DNA of 49,714 nt, taken from positions 1 to 49,714 of the forward strand of contig UQQZ01000010.1 of NCBI GenBank assembly GCA_900543305.1. Reading direction: 5' to 3'. Position numbers and translations under genes: made by a program. The notes below the pieces were generated by a model. The model saw nothing but the letters and a program-made list of their open reading frames with translations. It was not told the origin of the DNA and did no database searches. Positions 31,920 through 39,101 of this stretch are shown in pieces (within the stretch, counting starts at the first letter, position 1; each line of letters opens with the position of its first letter). The stretch comes from an uncultured Oscillospiraceae bacterium. GTDB lineage: Bacteria; Bacillota; Clostridia; Oscillospirales; Acutalibacteraceae.

Positions 31920-31948
31920 TTGAAATTTTCCTGTTGGGGTAGTACAAT
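31920..31948 (+). promoter_or_regulatory. Sigma-A promoter for pduL
   Basis: TTGAAA at 31920-31925, a 17-base spacer, and TACAAT at 31943-31948. It overlaps the earliest in-frame start candidates and supports the GTG at 31989. Confidence 0.7.
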
Positions 31949-31988
31949 AATGATGAAAATAGTCGATATTTTGAAGGAGGATATTCCC

Positions 31989-32555
31989 GTGAAAGTAATG
32001 GTAGAAACTTCCGCCCATCACGTCCATGTATCCGAGCAGGATTTGGAGACCTTGTTCGGCAAAGGTGCAACCCTGACCAACAAGAAGGACCTTTCTCAGC
32101 CCGGGCAGTTTGCCTGCGTGGAGAAGGTTGAGGTGGTAGGCCCTAAGGGTTCCATGAACATGTCCATTCTGGGGCCCACCCGTTCTGAGACCCAGGTTGA
32201 GATCTCTCTGACGGATGCCCGTAAACTGGGCATCACCGCTCCCATCCGGGAGTCTGGGGATCTGGATGGCACTCCTGGCTGCACCCTCCGTGGCCCTGCT
32301 GGGGAAGTTCAGATCGAAAAGGGTGTTATCGCTGCCAAGCGTCACATCCATTTTAATCCCGATGAAGCCAAGGAAGCCGGTGTGGTTGACAAGCAGGTAG
32401 TATCCGTCAAGGTGGATTACAATGGCCGCGCACTGATCTTTGGCGACGTGGTCTGCCGTGTCAGCCCCAAGTATGCTCTTGCCATGCATGTGGACACCGA
32501 TGAATCCAATGCTGCTGCCCTTCCCGGCACCGTTGACGGCGAAATCATCCTTTAA
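31989..32555 (+). CDS. pduL: PduL-type phosphate acyltransferase
   Basis: PduL exchanges CoA and phosphate on acetyl or propionyl groups and is unrelated to classical Pta. The 188-residue protein has the zinc-binding N-terminal ETSAHHVHVSEQDLE and the second-half AAKRHIHFNPDEAK, each with conserved His. LGPTRSETQVEIS and GDVVCRVSP complete the double beta-barrel pattern. GTG 31989 has AAGGAGG eight bases upstream. ATG 31996 is too far from it, and upstream ATGs lie at the promoter. No shell-protein or diol-dehydratase genes are nearby and no encapsulation peptide precedes the domain. It is therefore probably the cytosolic acetate-forming phosphotransacetylase (inference). Confidence 0.93.
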   Translation: MKVMVETSAHHVHVSEQDLETLFGKGATLTNKKDLSQPGQFACVEKVEVVGPKGSMNMSILGPTRSETQVEISLTDARKLGITAPIRESGDLDGTPGCTLRGPAGEVQIEKGVIAAKRHIHFNPDEAKEAGVVDKQVVSVKVDYNGRALIFGDVVCRVSPKYALAMHVDTDESNAAALPGTVDGEIIL

Positions 32556-32580
32556 GTAAATTGTAAATGGATCTCTAGTA

Positions 32581-32617
32581 AAAACCCGGACAGAGGAAAT
32601 CCCTCTGTCCGGGTTTT
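32581..32617. terminator. Bidirectional terminator after pduL
   Basis: A 16-bp stem AAAACCCGGACAGAGG / CCTCTGTCCGGGTTTT with a 5-base loop and T-rich ends lies between pduL and the convergent kinase gene. Confidence 0.88.
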
Positions 32618-32633
32618 TCAGCTGGTTCGGAAA

Positions 32634-33512
32634 CTAATTGCTTTTCCCTTCCCAAGGAAGATACCAAGAAGGTATGGGAGTGCGCATCTGATCATACCAA
32701 TCCAACACTTCCTGCGCCTGATTCATCATGGTGCGGACTTCTTTTTCCCCGAAGGGAATCGCCCAAGGCAAAGAGGAAAGTGTATTGCTGGCGATATATA
32801 AGGCCAGCAATTCCCAAAACTCCAAGGGAGGATTTCCCAGGAAATATCCCTGGACCATGCCGGAAGCGAAAGCAGGGGAGAGCTGAGCACACCACACAAT
32901 CCGGTTAAACTCTTCCCAAGGATCTCCGGCGTCAGGACGATCAAAGTCGATGATAAAAAGCCGGTTGTGGCAAAACATCATGTTCCCCACATGATAATCC
33001 CCATGCTGCAAAGTTTGGGGCCGTCCCCGAAGCAAGGAACGGTGAGACAGTATATATTGGATCAACGCTTCTCCACCTTCATATTGGAGAGGACATTCCC
33101 GATAAGTGGCGATTTTGCGGTCGATCTTCTCATTGAACCGGGACTCCCAGTCCTCGATTCCTTCTGGAGCCGGAAGGGTATGGAGCAGGCGTAAATAGGT
33201 GCCTGCCTCCTGTCCGTAATCATTCTGGGACTGCTGAGACAAAGTGGGGAGGACTTGCTCGGCATCCTGACCTGGCAGCCACTCTTCCCACATCAGGACC
33301 TTATCTTGGGCGATTTCCCACCCGTGCGGTTTGCTGACTGGAATGCCCAGTTCCCATGCCTGCATCTGGGCAGAAAAAGCCTGTTTGACACGGTCCATTT
33401 TCTCCAAGGGGGAGATCCGCAGAAAATATACTTTTCCATCTTTCCCCTTGGCCCGGTACTTTTTGTCCACAGACCAGCCTGCTTCCACTTGCTTTAAGTC
33501 CAAGAACTCCAT
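32634..33512 (-). CDS. APH-family phosphotransferase
   Basis: The protein of 292 residues has an APH/choline-kinase fold with catalytic loop LQHGDYHVGNMMF and metal site IIDFDRPDAGDPWEEFNR. The N-terminal lobe has KVYFLRISPLEKMDRVKQAF and a WEEWLPG hinge. Such stand-alone kinases in Clostridia are often labelled aminoglycoside phosphotransferases, but most are of unknown substrate. Nothing here supports a resistance role. I chose ATG 33512 (MEFLDLKQVEAGWSV), with AGGAGG four to five bases upstream, slightly close. The longer frame would run through the prfC terminator. It is transcribed away from prfC after that terminator, perhaps by read-through. Confidence 0.8.
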   Translation of the reverse strand: MEFLDLKQVEAGWSVDKKYRAKGKDGKVYFLRISPLEKMDRVKQAFSAQMQAWELGIPVSKPHGWEIAQDKVLMWEEWLPGQDAEQVLPTLSQQSQNDYGQEAGTYLRLLHTLPAPEGIEDWESRFNEKIDRKIATYRECPLQYEGGEALIQYILSHRSLLRGRPQTLQHGDYHVGNMMFCHNRLFIIDFDRPDAGDPWEEFNRIVWCAQLSPAFASGMVQGYFLGNPPLEFWELLALYIASNTLSSLPWAIPFGEKEVRTMMNQAQEVLDWYDQMRTPIPSWYLPWEGKSN

Positions 33513-33524
33513 ACATCCTCCTAC

Positions 33525-33553
33525 AAAAAACTGCCGGAAAAATCCCGGCAGTT
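33525..33553 (-). terminator. Terminator of prfC
   Basis: Minus strand: a 9-bp stem AACTGCCGG / CCGGCAGTT with a 7-base loop, then a T-run. It lies between prfC and the APH-family gene. Confidence 0.8.
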
Positions 33554-33572
33554 GCTTTTTATTCATGCTGCT

Positions 33573-35168
33573 TCAGTTTTTACTGAACTCCGATAACATC
33601 AGACCTTCGTTGTGCTCCAAAGCCCAATTGATACTCCACTGGTTGGCAAACAGCAAAAGATATCGGCCCTTCATGTCCTGAACCTTCTTGGTGTCGGAAG
33701 TCAAGTTCAGTTGTTTCAAGTCGATTTCCTCATTGTCAATCCAGCGAATATAGGAGAAGGGAAGGGTCTGCATGGTAATGTCCACATTGTACTCGTTTTC
33801 CATACGATACTGGAACACGTCAAACTGCAGGCTTCCCACAACGCCTACGATGATTTCCTCCATACCGGAGGCGATTTCCTGGAAAATCTGAATGGCACCT
33901 TCCTGGGCAATCTGGGTGGCTCCCTTGACGAATTGCTTCCGTTTCATGGTGTCCTTTTGCCGAACCAGACTGAAAAGTTCCGGCGCAAAAGTGGGAATCC
34001 CTTCAAAGCGAATCTTTTTCCCGGGAGCACAGAGCGTATCGCCAATGGAAAAGACACCGGGATCAAATACGCCGATGATATCTCCCGCATAGGCCTCTTC
34101 GATGATTTCCCGGCTTTGTGCCATCAGCTGCTGGGGCTGAGAAAGTTTCATCTTTCGTCCGCCCTGGACATGGTCCACCTCCATGCCTTTTTCAAATTTG
34201 CCGCTGCAAATGCGGATAAAGGCAATACGGTCTCGGTGGGCCTTGTTCATGTTGGCTTGGATCTTGAAAACAAAAGCGGAAAAGTTAGGGTCGAAAGGAT
34301 CCACCGTTCCCTGGGCAGTTTCCCGGGGCAGGGGAGGAGTGGTCAATTTCAGGAAACTTTCCAAAAACGGCTCTACACCGAAGTTTGTCAGCGCAGATCC
34401 AAAGAAGACGGGAGAAAGTTTGCCATGGCGGACTTTTTCCAGATCAAACTCATACCCAGCGCCATCGATCAGTTCCACATCGTCCTGGAGGGTTTGATAC
34501 AGATAATCGCCGATGGCCTGACGGAGACCGTCATCCTCCAAGGAGAAATCCTTCTCCCTGGCTTCCTTGCGCCCGGCGTTGTCCCCATCCGGTTCAAACA
34601 TGAGCACCTGACGGCGTTCCCGATCATAAACCCCTTTAAAATCCACACCGGATCCAATGGGCCAGTTCATAGGGTACGTTCCAATTCCCAATTCCTTTTC
34701 GATTTCGTCCAAAAGGTCATAGGGGCTCTGAGAATCCCGATCCATCTTGTTGATGAAAGTAAAAATGGGAATATCCCGCATGACGCATACTTTGAACAAT
34801 TTTCTGGTTTGAGCTTCCACGCCCTTGGAAGCGTCAATCACCATCACTGCAGAGTCAGCTGCCATCAAGGTGCGGTAGGTGTCTTCCGAGAAATCCTGGT
34901 GGCCAGGGGTATCCAAAATATTGATGCAATAACCTTCATATTGAAACTGCATCACGGAGGAGGTGACAGAAATACCTCTTTGCTTTTCGATTTCCATCCA
35001 GTCGGAAACTGCATGGCGAGAATTTCGTTTTCCCTTGACCATGCCCGCCAAGGTGATAGCACCGCCGTAAAGCAGGAATTTTTCAGTCAACGTGGTTTTA
35101 CCGGCGTCGGGGTGGGAGATAATGGCAAAAGTTCTCCGGCGCTGGATTTCTTTTTTCAAATCAGACAA
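33573..35168 (-). CDS. prfC: Peptide chain release factor 3
   Basis: RF3 is a translational GTPase that recycles RF1 and RF2 from the ribosome after termination. The 531-residue protein has G1 SHPDAGKTTLTE, a switch region with EKQRGISVTSSVM, G3 DTPGHQDFSEDTYR, G4 NKMD and G5-like GSALTNFGV. The C-terminal domains follow, with QKDTMKRKQFVKGATQIAQEG interrupted by normal family sequence. Length and motifs separate it from EF-G and LepA. The start is TTG 35168, with AAAGGA ten bases upstream. No ATG is suitable. A clear promoter lies at 35285-35313. Confidence 0.96.
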   Translation of the reverse strand: MSDLKKEIQRRRTFAIISHPDAGKTTLTEKFLLYGGAITLAGMVKGKRNSRHAVSDWMEIEKQRGISVTSSVMQFQYEGYCINILDTPGHQDFSEDTYRTLMAADSAVMVIDASKGVEAQTRKLFKVCVMRDIPIFTFINKMDRDSQSPYDLLDEIEKELGIGTYPMNWPIGSGVDFKGVYDRERRQVLMFEPDGDNAGRKEAREKDFSLEDDGLRQAIGDYLYQTLQDDVELIDGAGYEFDLEKVRHGKLSPVFFGSALTNFGVEPFLESFLKLTTPPLPRETAQGTVDPFDPNFSAFVFKIQANMNKAHRDRIAFIRICSGKFEKGMEVDHVQGGRKMKLSQPQQLMAQSREIIEEAYAGDIIGVFDPGVFSIGDTLCAPGKKIRFEGIPTFAPELFSLVRQKDTMKRKQFVKGATQIAQEGAIQIFQEIASGMEEIIVGVVGSLQFDVFQYRMENEYNVDITMQTLPFSYIRWIDNEEIDLKQLNLTSDTKKVQDMKGRYLLLFANQWSINWALEHNEGLMLSEFSKN

Positions 35169-35284
35169 AACACAGCCATCCTTTCTGCAGAAATTTCAGA
35201 TCCAACTTGTGAGGATAGCCGCTCATGGCGGGCAAAACATGGAAAGACCCTTCCTCTCTCATACAATTGGGTAAAATGCAAATT

Positions 35285-35313
35285 ATTATACCATACATCC
35301 CTAAGGATTGCAA
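35285..35313 (-). promoter_or_regulatory. Sigma-A promoter for prfC
   Basis: Minus strand: -35 TTGCAA at 35313-35308, a 17-base spacer, and a perfect -10 TATAAT at 35290-35285. Confidence 0.7.
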
Positions 35314-35400
35314 GAAAAACCCAGCTCAGCTCTGTTTCCCCGCTCCGACACATTTTTGCCTCTCACTGTGGTAAGGTGGGCAGGCAGGGAGGTGGTCATC

Positions 35401-35943
35401 ATGAGAGGGAAAAAAAGAATTCGGTGGAGCAGGTATCTTTCCATTTTTGCCACCTTGGGAATATGGTTGTGCCTGGTGGGAACTTTCTGCTTTACTTTAC
35501 CCCAATGTTTAGGCTGGGAGCTTTTCGCCGTGTCCCAGAAGGACCTGGAACCGGTTTATCCTGCGGGCAGTCTGGCGCTTGTGCGCCCCGCCTCTCTGGA
35601 ACAAATTCATCTGGGGGAATATGTAGCATACCGTCAAGAAAAAGAAACCCTCATGGGCCAAGTGGTTTCCATCGATAGGGAGGCTGGCGTATTTTACACC
35701 CAAGAGAATGGGGGAGCAAAAACTGTTTCTTCCGCTTCCCAATTGGTGGGTGAAATGGAAGAGTGGACTTTTCCCTATCTAGGATATCTCGTCCTTTGGC
35801 TCAAGGGAGGCGGCATCTGGATCGTCCCCGTATTATGGGTTGCGGTTTTAATGGGATGCCTTTTTGTTTCCAGGAAAAGGACTGGCAGAACGGTTTCCCG
35901 TTTTCGGGGATGGTGGAGAAGGCGATTCCGCCGTTTTTCCTGA
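35401..35943 (+). CDS. Signal-peptidase-I-like membrane protein lacking catalytic residues
   Basis: The 180-residue protein has one N-terminal helix (YLSIFATLGIWLCLVGTFCF), an outer domain and a second helix (WIVPVLWVAVLMGCLFV), ending in a very basic tail. The outer domain follows the archaeal/SipW signal peptidase pattern: LEPVYPAGSLALVRP, HLGEYVAYRQ, and the FPYLGYLVLWLK region before the last helix. At the catalytic positions, the SMEP serine is Asp48, the histidine of THRV is Gly86 and the aspartate of KGDAN is Asn103. All three are therefore replaced. It should be a non-cleaving relative. ATG 35401 follows GGGAGG by eight bases. A 40-residue membrane-protein gene follows 74 bases later. 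Confidence 0.7.
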   Translation: MRGKKRIRWSRYLSIFATLGIWLCLVGTFCFTLPQCLGWELFAVSQKDLEPVYPAGSLALVRPASLEQIHLGEYVAYRQEKETLMGQVVSIDREAGVFYTQENGGAKTVSSASQLVGEMEEWTFPYLGYLVLWLKGGGIWIVPVLWVAVLMGCLFVSRKRTGRTVSRFRGWWRRRFRRFS

Positions 35944-36017
35944 AATCCATGGTCCTCGGTGATAAGAGCAAGCCTTTGCCGCATATATCCTTCTTAAGGA
36001 CGGGAAGGAGGGGGCCC

Positions 36018-36140
36018 ATGTATCTTTGGTTTTTGGGAGGTTATGTGGTCTTGGCAGTAGGAGGCGTGTGGCTGGTGGCCTTGTGGTGGAGAAAGGGGAG
36101 ACCACGCCCTAGAAAAAAGCCACCTCCTTTCAGACGATAG
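36018..36140 (+). CDS. Small single-helix membrane protein, basic tail
   Basis: A 40-residue frame has AAGGAGG six bases before the ATG. It has one hydrophobic segment (LWFLGGYVVLAVGGVWLVAL) and a positively charged, proline-rich end (GRPRPRKKPPPFRR). I do not recognise a family. The strong ribosome site, the helix-plus-basic-tail design and the terminator right after the stop support it as real. It is probably co-transcribed with the signal-peptidase-like gene. Confidence 0.6.
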   Translation: MYLWFLGGYVVLAVGGVWLVALWWRKGRPRPRKKPPPFRR

Positions 36141-36142
36141 AA

Positions 36143-36178
36143 GAACCCTCGGGCAATCTAGCCCGAGGGTTCCCTTTT
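36143..36178. terminator. Bidirectional terminator
   Basis: A 12-bp stem GAACCCTCGGGC / GCCCGAGGGTTC with a 6-base loop is followed by CCTTTT. It separates the small membrane-protein gene from the convergent DUF212 gene. Confidence 0.82.
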
Positions 36179-36184
36179 ACCGAT

Positions 36185-36658
36185 TTACCGAAGCAACTGT
36201 GCAATAATGGCAATGGCAACACCCAAAATGGCGCCGCAGATCACCTCAATTACCCGATGGCCCAAGGATTCGTTGAGCCGTGGGATAAGGTCGTTGAGTG
36301 ATTTTTCCTGGGGATCTGTTTCATCGTCTTCCAAGTAATCCACAATGTGATTGATGGCTTTTGCATGGAGTCCCGCCGCCCAACGGACCCCAGTGGCATC
36401 GTACATGACAATCAGTGCCATGACGAAGGCCAAAGCAAAAATAGGCGATTGATACCCATATAGAAAGTAAGAGGTCAGCACCACGGAACAACACACAGCA
36501 GAGTGGGAACTGGGCATTCCCCCTGCGCCGGCCAACCGCTTTCTGTCAAAGGAGCGGTGCTTGACAGCGTCCAAAATGGTTTTGATGATTTGGGCCGTGA
36601 TCCAGGAAACCACACCCACATTGATGAGCGAATTGGAAAAGAAAAAAGAGAAATCCAT
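36185..36658 (-). CDS. Divergent PAP2 family (DUF212/YuiD) membrane protein
   Basis: The 157-residue protein has about four hydrophobic segments and the acid-phosphatase-like motifs GGMPSSHSA and GVRWAAGLHAKAIN of the divergent PAP2 family. A cytoplasmic acidic loop (DYLEDDETDPQEKSLNDLI) precedes the last helix, where EVICGAILGV fits the family's GHxxxEVxxGxxxG closing motif. Members are presumed lipid-phosphate phosphatases, but none is well characterised. AAGGCGG lies eight bases before the ATG, and a good promoter is at 36721-36750. Confidence 0.9.
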   Translation of the reverse strand: MDFSFFFSNSLINVGVVSWITAQIIKTILDAVKHRSFDRKRLAGAGGMPSSHSAVCCSVVLTSYFLYGYQSPIFALAFVMALIVMYDATGVRWAAGLHAKAINHIVDYLEDDETDPQEKSLNDLIPRLNESLGHRVIEVICGAILGVAIAIIAQLLR

Positions 36659-36720
36659 AGTATGTTCCGCCTTATTGTGACCCGTTTTTTCACGCGCAGC
36701 TTTTCCTCATGTCCAACCTT

Positions 36721-36750
36721 ATGATACCTTATGACGCGGGGGAGTGTCAA
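36721..36750 (-). promoter_or_regulatory. Sigma-A promoter for the DUF212 gene
   Basis: Minus strand: a perfect -35 TTGACA at 36750-36745, an 18-base spacer, and -10 TATCAT at 36726-36721. Confidence 0.7.
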
Positions 36751-36789
36751 CCGCAATTCCCTCCAATTTCCAGAGAAAAAGTCCCGGCC

Positions 36790-36818
36790 TTGCAATCCCT
36801 GGACGGCTGTGCTAAACT
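36790..36818 (+). promoter_or_regulatory. Sigma-A promoter for the queH operon
   Basis: TTGCAA at 36790-36795, a 17-base spacer, and TAAACT at 36813-36818, 36 bases before the queH ATG. Confidence 0.55.
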
Positions 36819-36853
36819 TTTGTGAGGAACATCTAACATGGGAGGCGGGATCA

Positions 36854-37516
36854 ATGGCCGGACCAAGCCGGAATTATGCCAAAGAGCTGGAACGCTTGAT
36901 TCAAAAACTACAAGAAGAGGGAAAAGTCCCCCGGGTTTTGCTGCACGCCTGCTGTGCTCCCTGTTCCAGTGCAGTGCTGGAATATCTGTCCCAATATTTT
37001 TCCATTACACTGCTTTATTATAACCCCAACATTTCCCCCTATGCGGAATATGAAAAACGGGAATCGGAACTGCGAAGGCTGATTGGACAAATGCAGTTGG
37101 TACATCCCGTGGAACTGCTTCCTTGTTCTTACGACGGGGAAGCTTTTCTCAAAGCCGCCCAAGGACTGGAACAAGAGCCGGAAGGCGGGAGACGGTGTGA
37201 GGCGTGTTTCCGACTGCGGTTGGAATATGCTGCCAAAAAAGCCGCCAGGCTTCACTTTGATTATTACACCACCACCCTCACCATTTCTCCCTTGAAAAAT
37301 GCAGCGTTGCTCAATCGGCTGGGAGAAGAAATTGGGGCGAAGTATGGGATCTCTCATCTCCCATCGGATTTTAAGAAGAAAGACGGATACAAACGCTCTG
37401 TGGAGCTTTCCAAAGAATATGGTTTGTACCGCCAGGATTATTGTGGTTGCGCATTCTCTAAAGCGGAACGCCAACGGGAAAAAGAAAGGAAGGATCAATT
37501 TGTCCGTAATGAATAA
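36854..37516 (+). CDS. queH: Epoxyqueuosine reductase QueH
   Basis: QueH (DUF208) reduces epoxyqueuosine to queuosine in tRNA, a non-homologous replacement of QueG. The 220-residue protein has the cysteine sets LLHACCAPCSS (C33, C34, C37), GGRRCEACFRLRLE and the late DYCGCAFS, which together bind iron and a 4Fe-4S cluster. YYTTTLTISPLKN and PSDFKKKDGYKRS are also typical. ATG 36854 follows GGAGG by eight bases. The frame extends upstream through the promoter and is not used. The last codons overlap the next gene, so at least two proteins are coupled. Confidence 0.95.
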   Translation: MAGPSRNYAKELERLIQKLQEEGKVPRVLLHACCAPCSSAVLEYLSQYFSITLLYYNPNISPYAEYEKRESELRRLIGQMQLVHPVELLPCSYDGEAFLKAAQGLEQEPEGGRRCEACFRLRLEYAAKKAARLHFDYYTTTLTISPLKNAALLNRLGEEIGAKYGISHLPSDFKKKDGYKRSVELSKEYGLYRQDYCGCAFSKAERQREKERKDQFVRNE

Positions 37517-38318
37517 GGGCATTTCCTATCGGGTCGCGGATGCCCACGCCCACATCTATCCGGGAAAGATTGCAGAAAAAGCTACCGATTCCGTGGGGCA
37601 TTTTTACGATATCCCCATGCACAACGTAGGGTTACCTCATGTGCTGGCTCAGCGGGGCGGCGATGCGGGGATCGACCGTTTTCTGGTCTGTTCCGTTGCT
37701 ACCAAGGTGGAACAGGTGCGTTCCATCAACCAGTTTATTCAGGAAAAATGCCTGAAGTATCCTCAATTTTTGGGATTGGGTGCCTGGCATCAGGACATTG
37801 AGGATATCCAGGGAGAAATGGACGACATCCAAAATCGGGGGTTGCATGGAATCAAATTGCATCCCGACTTTCAAAAATTCTATATTGACGATGAACGCAT
37901 GATTCCAGTCTATCGGGAAGCAAACCGCCGTGGATTGCCTATCCTGTTTCACACGGGGGACAGCCGGACCGATTTTTCCTCTCCCCGTAGATTGATGCAT
38001 GTCATCCAGCAAATTCCCGATTTTACCTGTATTGCCGCCCACCTGGGAGGTTACAGCGAATGGGAGGATGCTCGCCGAGAGCTGCACGGTACCAATGTGT
38101 ACATCGATACCTCCAGTTCTCTGTTTGCAGTGACTCCCCAGCAAGCACGCAAGAGTATTGACCATTTTGGCATTGACCACACCTTGTTTGGAACCGATTT
38201 CCCCATGTGGGCTCCTGCCGAGGAACTGGAGCGATTCTTTGCACTGGAATATGGGGAAGAGGATAACCGGAAGATGTTGTATGAAAACTTTGCCCGCTTG
38301 TTCCACTTAGACGATTAA
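37500..38318 (+). CDS. Amidohydrolase-2 family metal-dependent hydrolase
   Basis: The protein has a TIM-barrel amidohydrolase pattern: the HxH metal pair in VADAHAHIYPGKIAEK, GIKLHPDFQKF, PILFHTGDS, CIAAHLGGYSEW and the final aspartate in LFGTDFPMWAPAEELERF. It resembles the PF04909 group (decarboxylases and hydrolases of small ring or carboxylate substrates). The substrate is unknown. The start is either TTG 37500, with AAGGAAGG six bases upstream, or ATG 37509, which overlaps the queH stop by eight bases but is farther from the site. The stop is immediately followed by the ATG of the next gene, so translation is coupled along the operon. Confidence 0.82.
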   Translation: MSVMNKGISYRVADAHAHIYPGKIAEKATDSVGHFYDIPMHNVGLPHVLAQRGGDAGIDRFLVCSVATKVEQVRSINQFIQEKCLKYPQFLGLGAWHQDIEDIQGEMDDIQNRGLHGIKLHPDFQKFYIDDERMIPVYREANRRGLPILFHTGDSRTDFSSPRRLMHVIQQIPDFTCIAAHLGGYSEWEDARRELHGTNVYIDTSSSLFAVTPQQARKSIDHFGIDHTLFGTDFPMWAPAEELERFFALEYGEEDNRKMLYENFARLFHLDD

Positions 38319-39098
38319 ATGGATCCGGAACGTTTTCAAAAGCTAAGAGCAGCTCTTCGGCAAACAGAGCAACAGGGCATCGGCACTTTAGGCGAAAAAA
38401 CTCTCCATGGCCTGTTGAAAGCTTATTTCCAACCGGATCCCGCCTGCCAGGAAGTGGCTGTCGGTTCCTTTGTAGCAGATGCCGTAAGGGACGATGGGAT
38501 CATCGAGATTCAAACCCGTTCCCTTTACCGGTTGCGTACCAAATTACAGTACTACCTTCCCCTGTATCCGGTGACCGTGGTATATCCTGTTGCCGCCATC
38601 AAATGGCTCATTTGGGTCAATGAATCCGGAGAGTGTTCCCCTCGGCGGAAAAGCTCCCGATCTCCTCAGGGGGGACAAGTTCTGGCGGAGCTATATGGAT
38701 TGCGAGACCTGTTGACCCATCCCCATTTTCACCTCTGCGTGATCCTTTTGGAGGTGGAGGATTACAGGCTGCTCAATGGATGGAGTCGGGACCGGAAGCG
38801 CGGATCCACTCGTTTTGACAGAGTCCCTCTTTCTCTATTGGGAGAAATCTGGATCCGTTCCCCAGAAGAGTATTGGAAACTTCTTCCACCCGATCTGCCT
38901 ATGCCGTTTACTGCTGGGGAGTTGGGAAAGGCTGTAGGTCTTTCCCAGAAAAAAGCCTCTCTGGGTGCCAACGTGCTGTGGACATTGGGTACTGTTCAAC
39001 GCGTGGGAAAGCGAGGAAACGCTTACCTTTATACTATAAAAACAAATCAACCCTCTGCTGCCGATCCAAGTCCTGTCCCAGTTGAGAAGGAGACATAA
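38319..39098 (+). CDS. Unknown protein, PD-(D/E)XK-like domain plus winged helix
   Basis: I do not recognise a named family. Residues 20-70 carry a nuclease-like pattern: a helix with Glu26 (LGEKTLHGLLKAYF), then VADAVRDDGIIEIQTRSLYR, giving Asp54 or Asp58/59, Glu63 and Gln65 in the E-D-ExQ order of restriction-endonuclease folds. A middle part is conserved-looking (YPVTVVYPVAAIKWLIWV, RRKSSRSPQGG, LNGWSRDRKRGSTRFDRVP). Residues about 200-245 look like a winged helix (FTAGELGKAVGLSQKKASLG, VGKRGNAYLYT). It could process DNA or RNA. The ATG directly follows the previous stop without a clear ribosome site, so it depends on coupling within the queH operon. Confidence 0.65.
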   Translation: MDPERFQKLRAALRQTEQQGIGTLGEKTLHGLLKAYFQPDPACQEVAVGSFVADAVRDDGIIEIQTRSLYRLRTKLQYYLPLYPVTVVYPVAAIKWLIWVNESGECSPRRKSSRSPQGGQVLAELYGLRDLLTHPHFHLCVILLEVEDYRLLNGWSRDRKRGSTRFDRVPLSLLGEIWIRSPEEYWKLLPPDLPMPFTAGELGKAVGLSQKKASLGANVLWTLGTVQRVGKRGNAYLYTIKTNQPSAADPSPVPVEKET

Positions 39099-39101
39099 CC
39101 T

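Noticed and set aside
31857..32489. Upstream extension of the uracil-DNA glycosylase frame to 32489
   Set aside because: It would cover the pduL gene and its promoter and adds nothing resembling the family.
32634..33512. Aminoglycoside resistance gene
   Set aside because: The fold is shared by many metabolic kinases. No feature points to an antibiotic substrate.
33612..35678. 688-codon plus-strand frame across prfC
   Set aside because: It opposes a complete RF3 gene and runs into another gene's start. The product has no recognisable domain.
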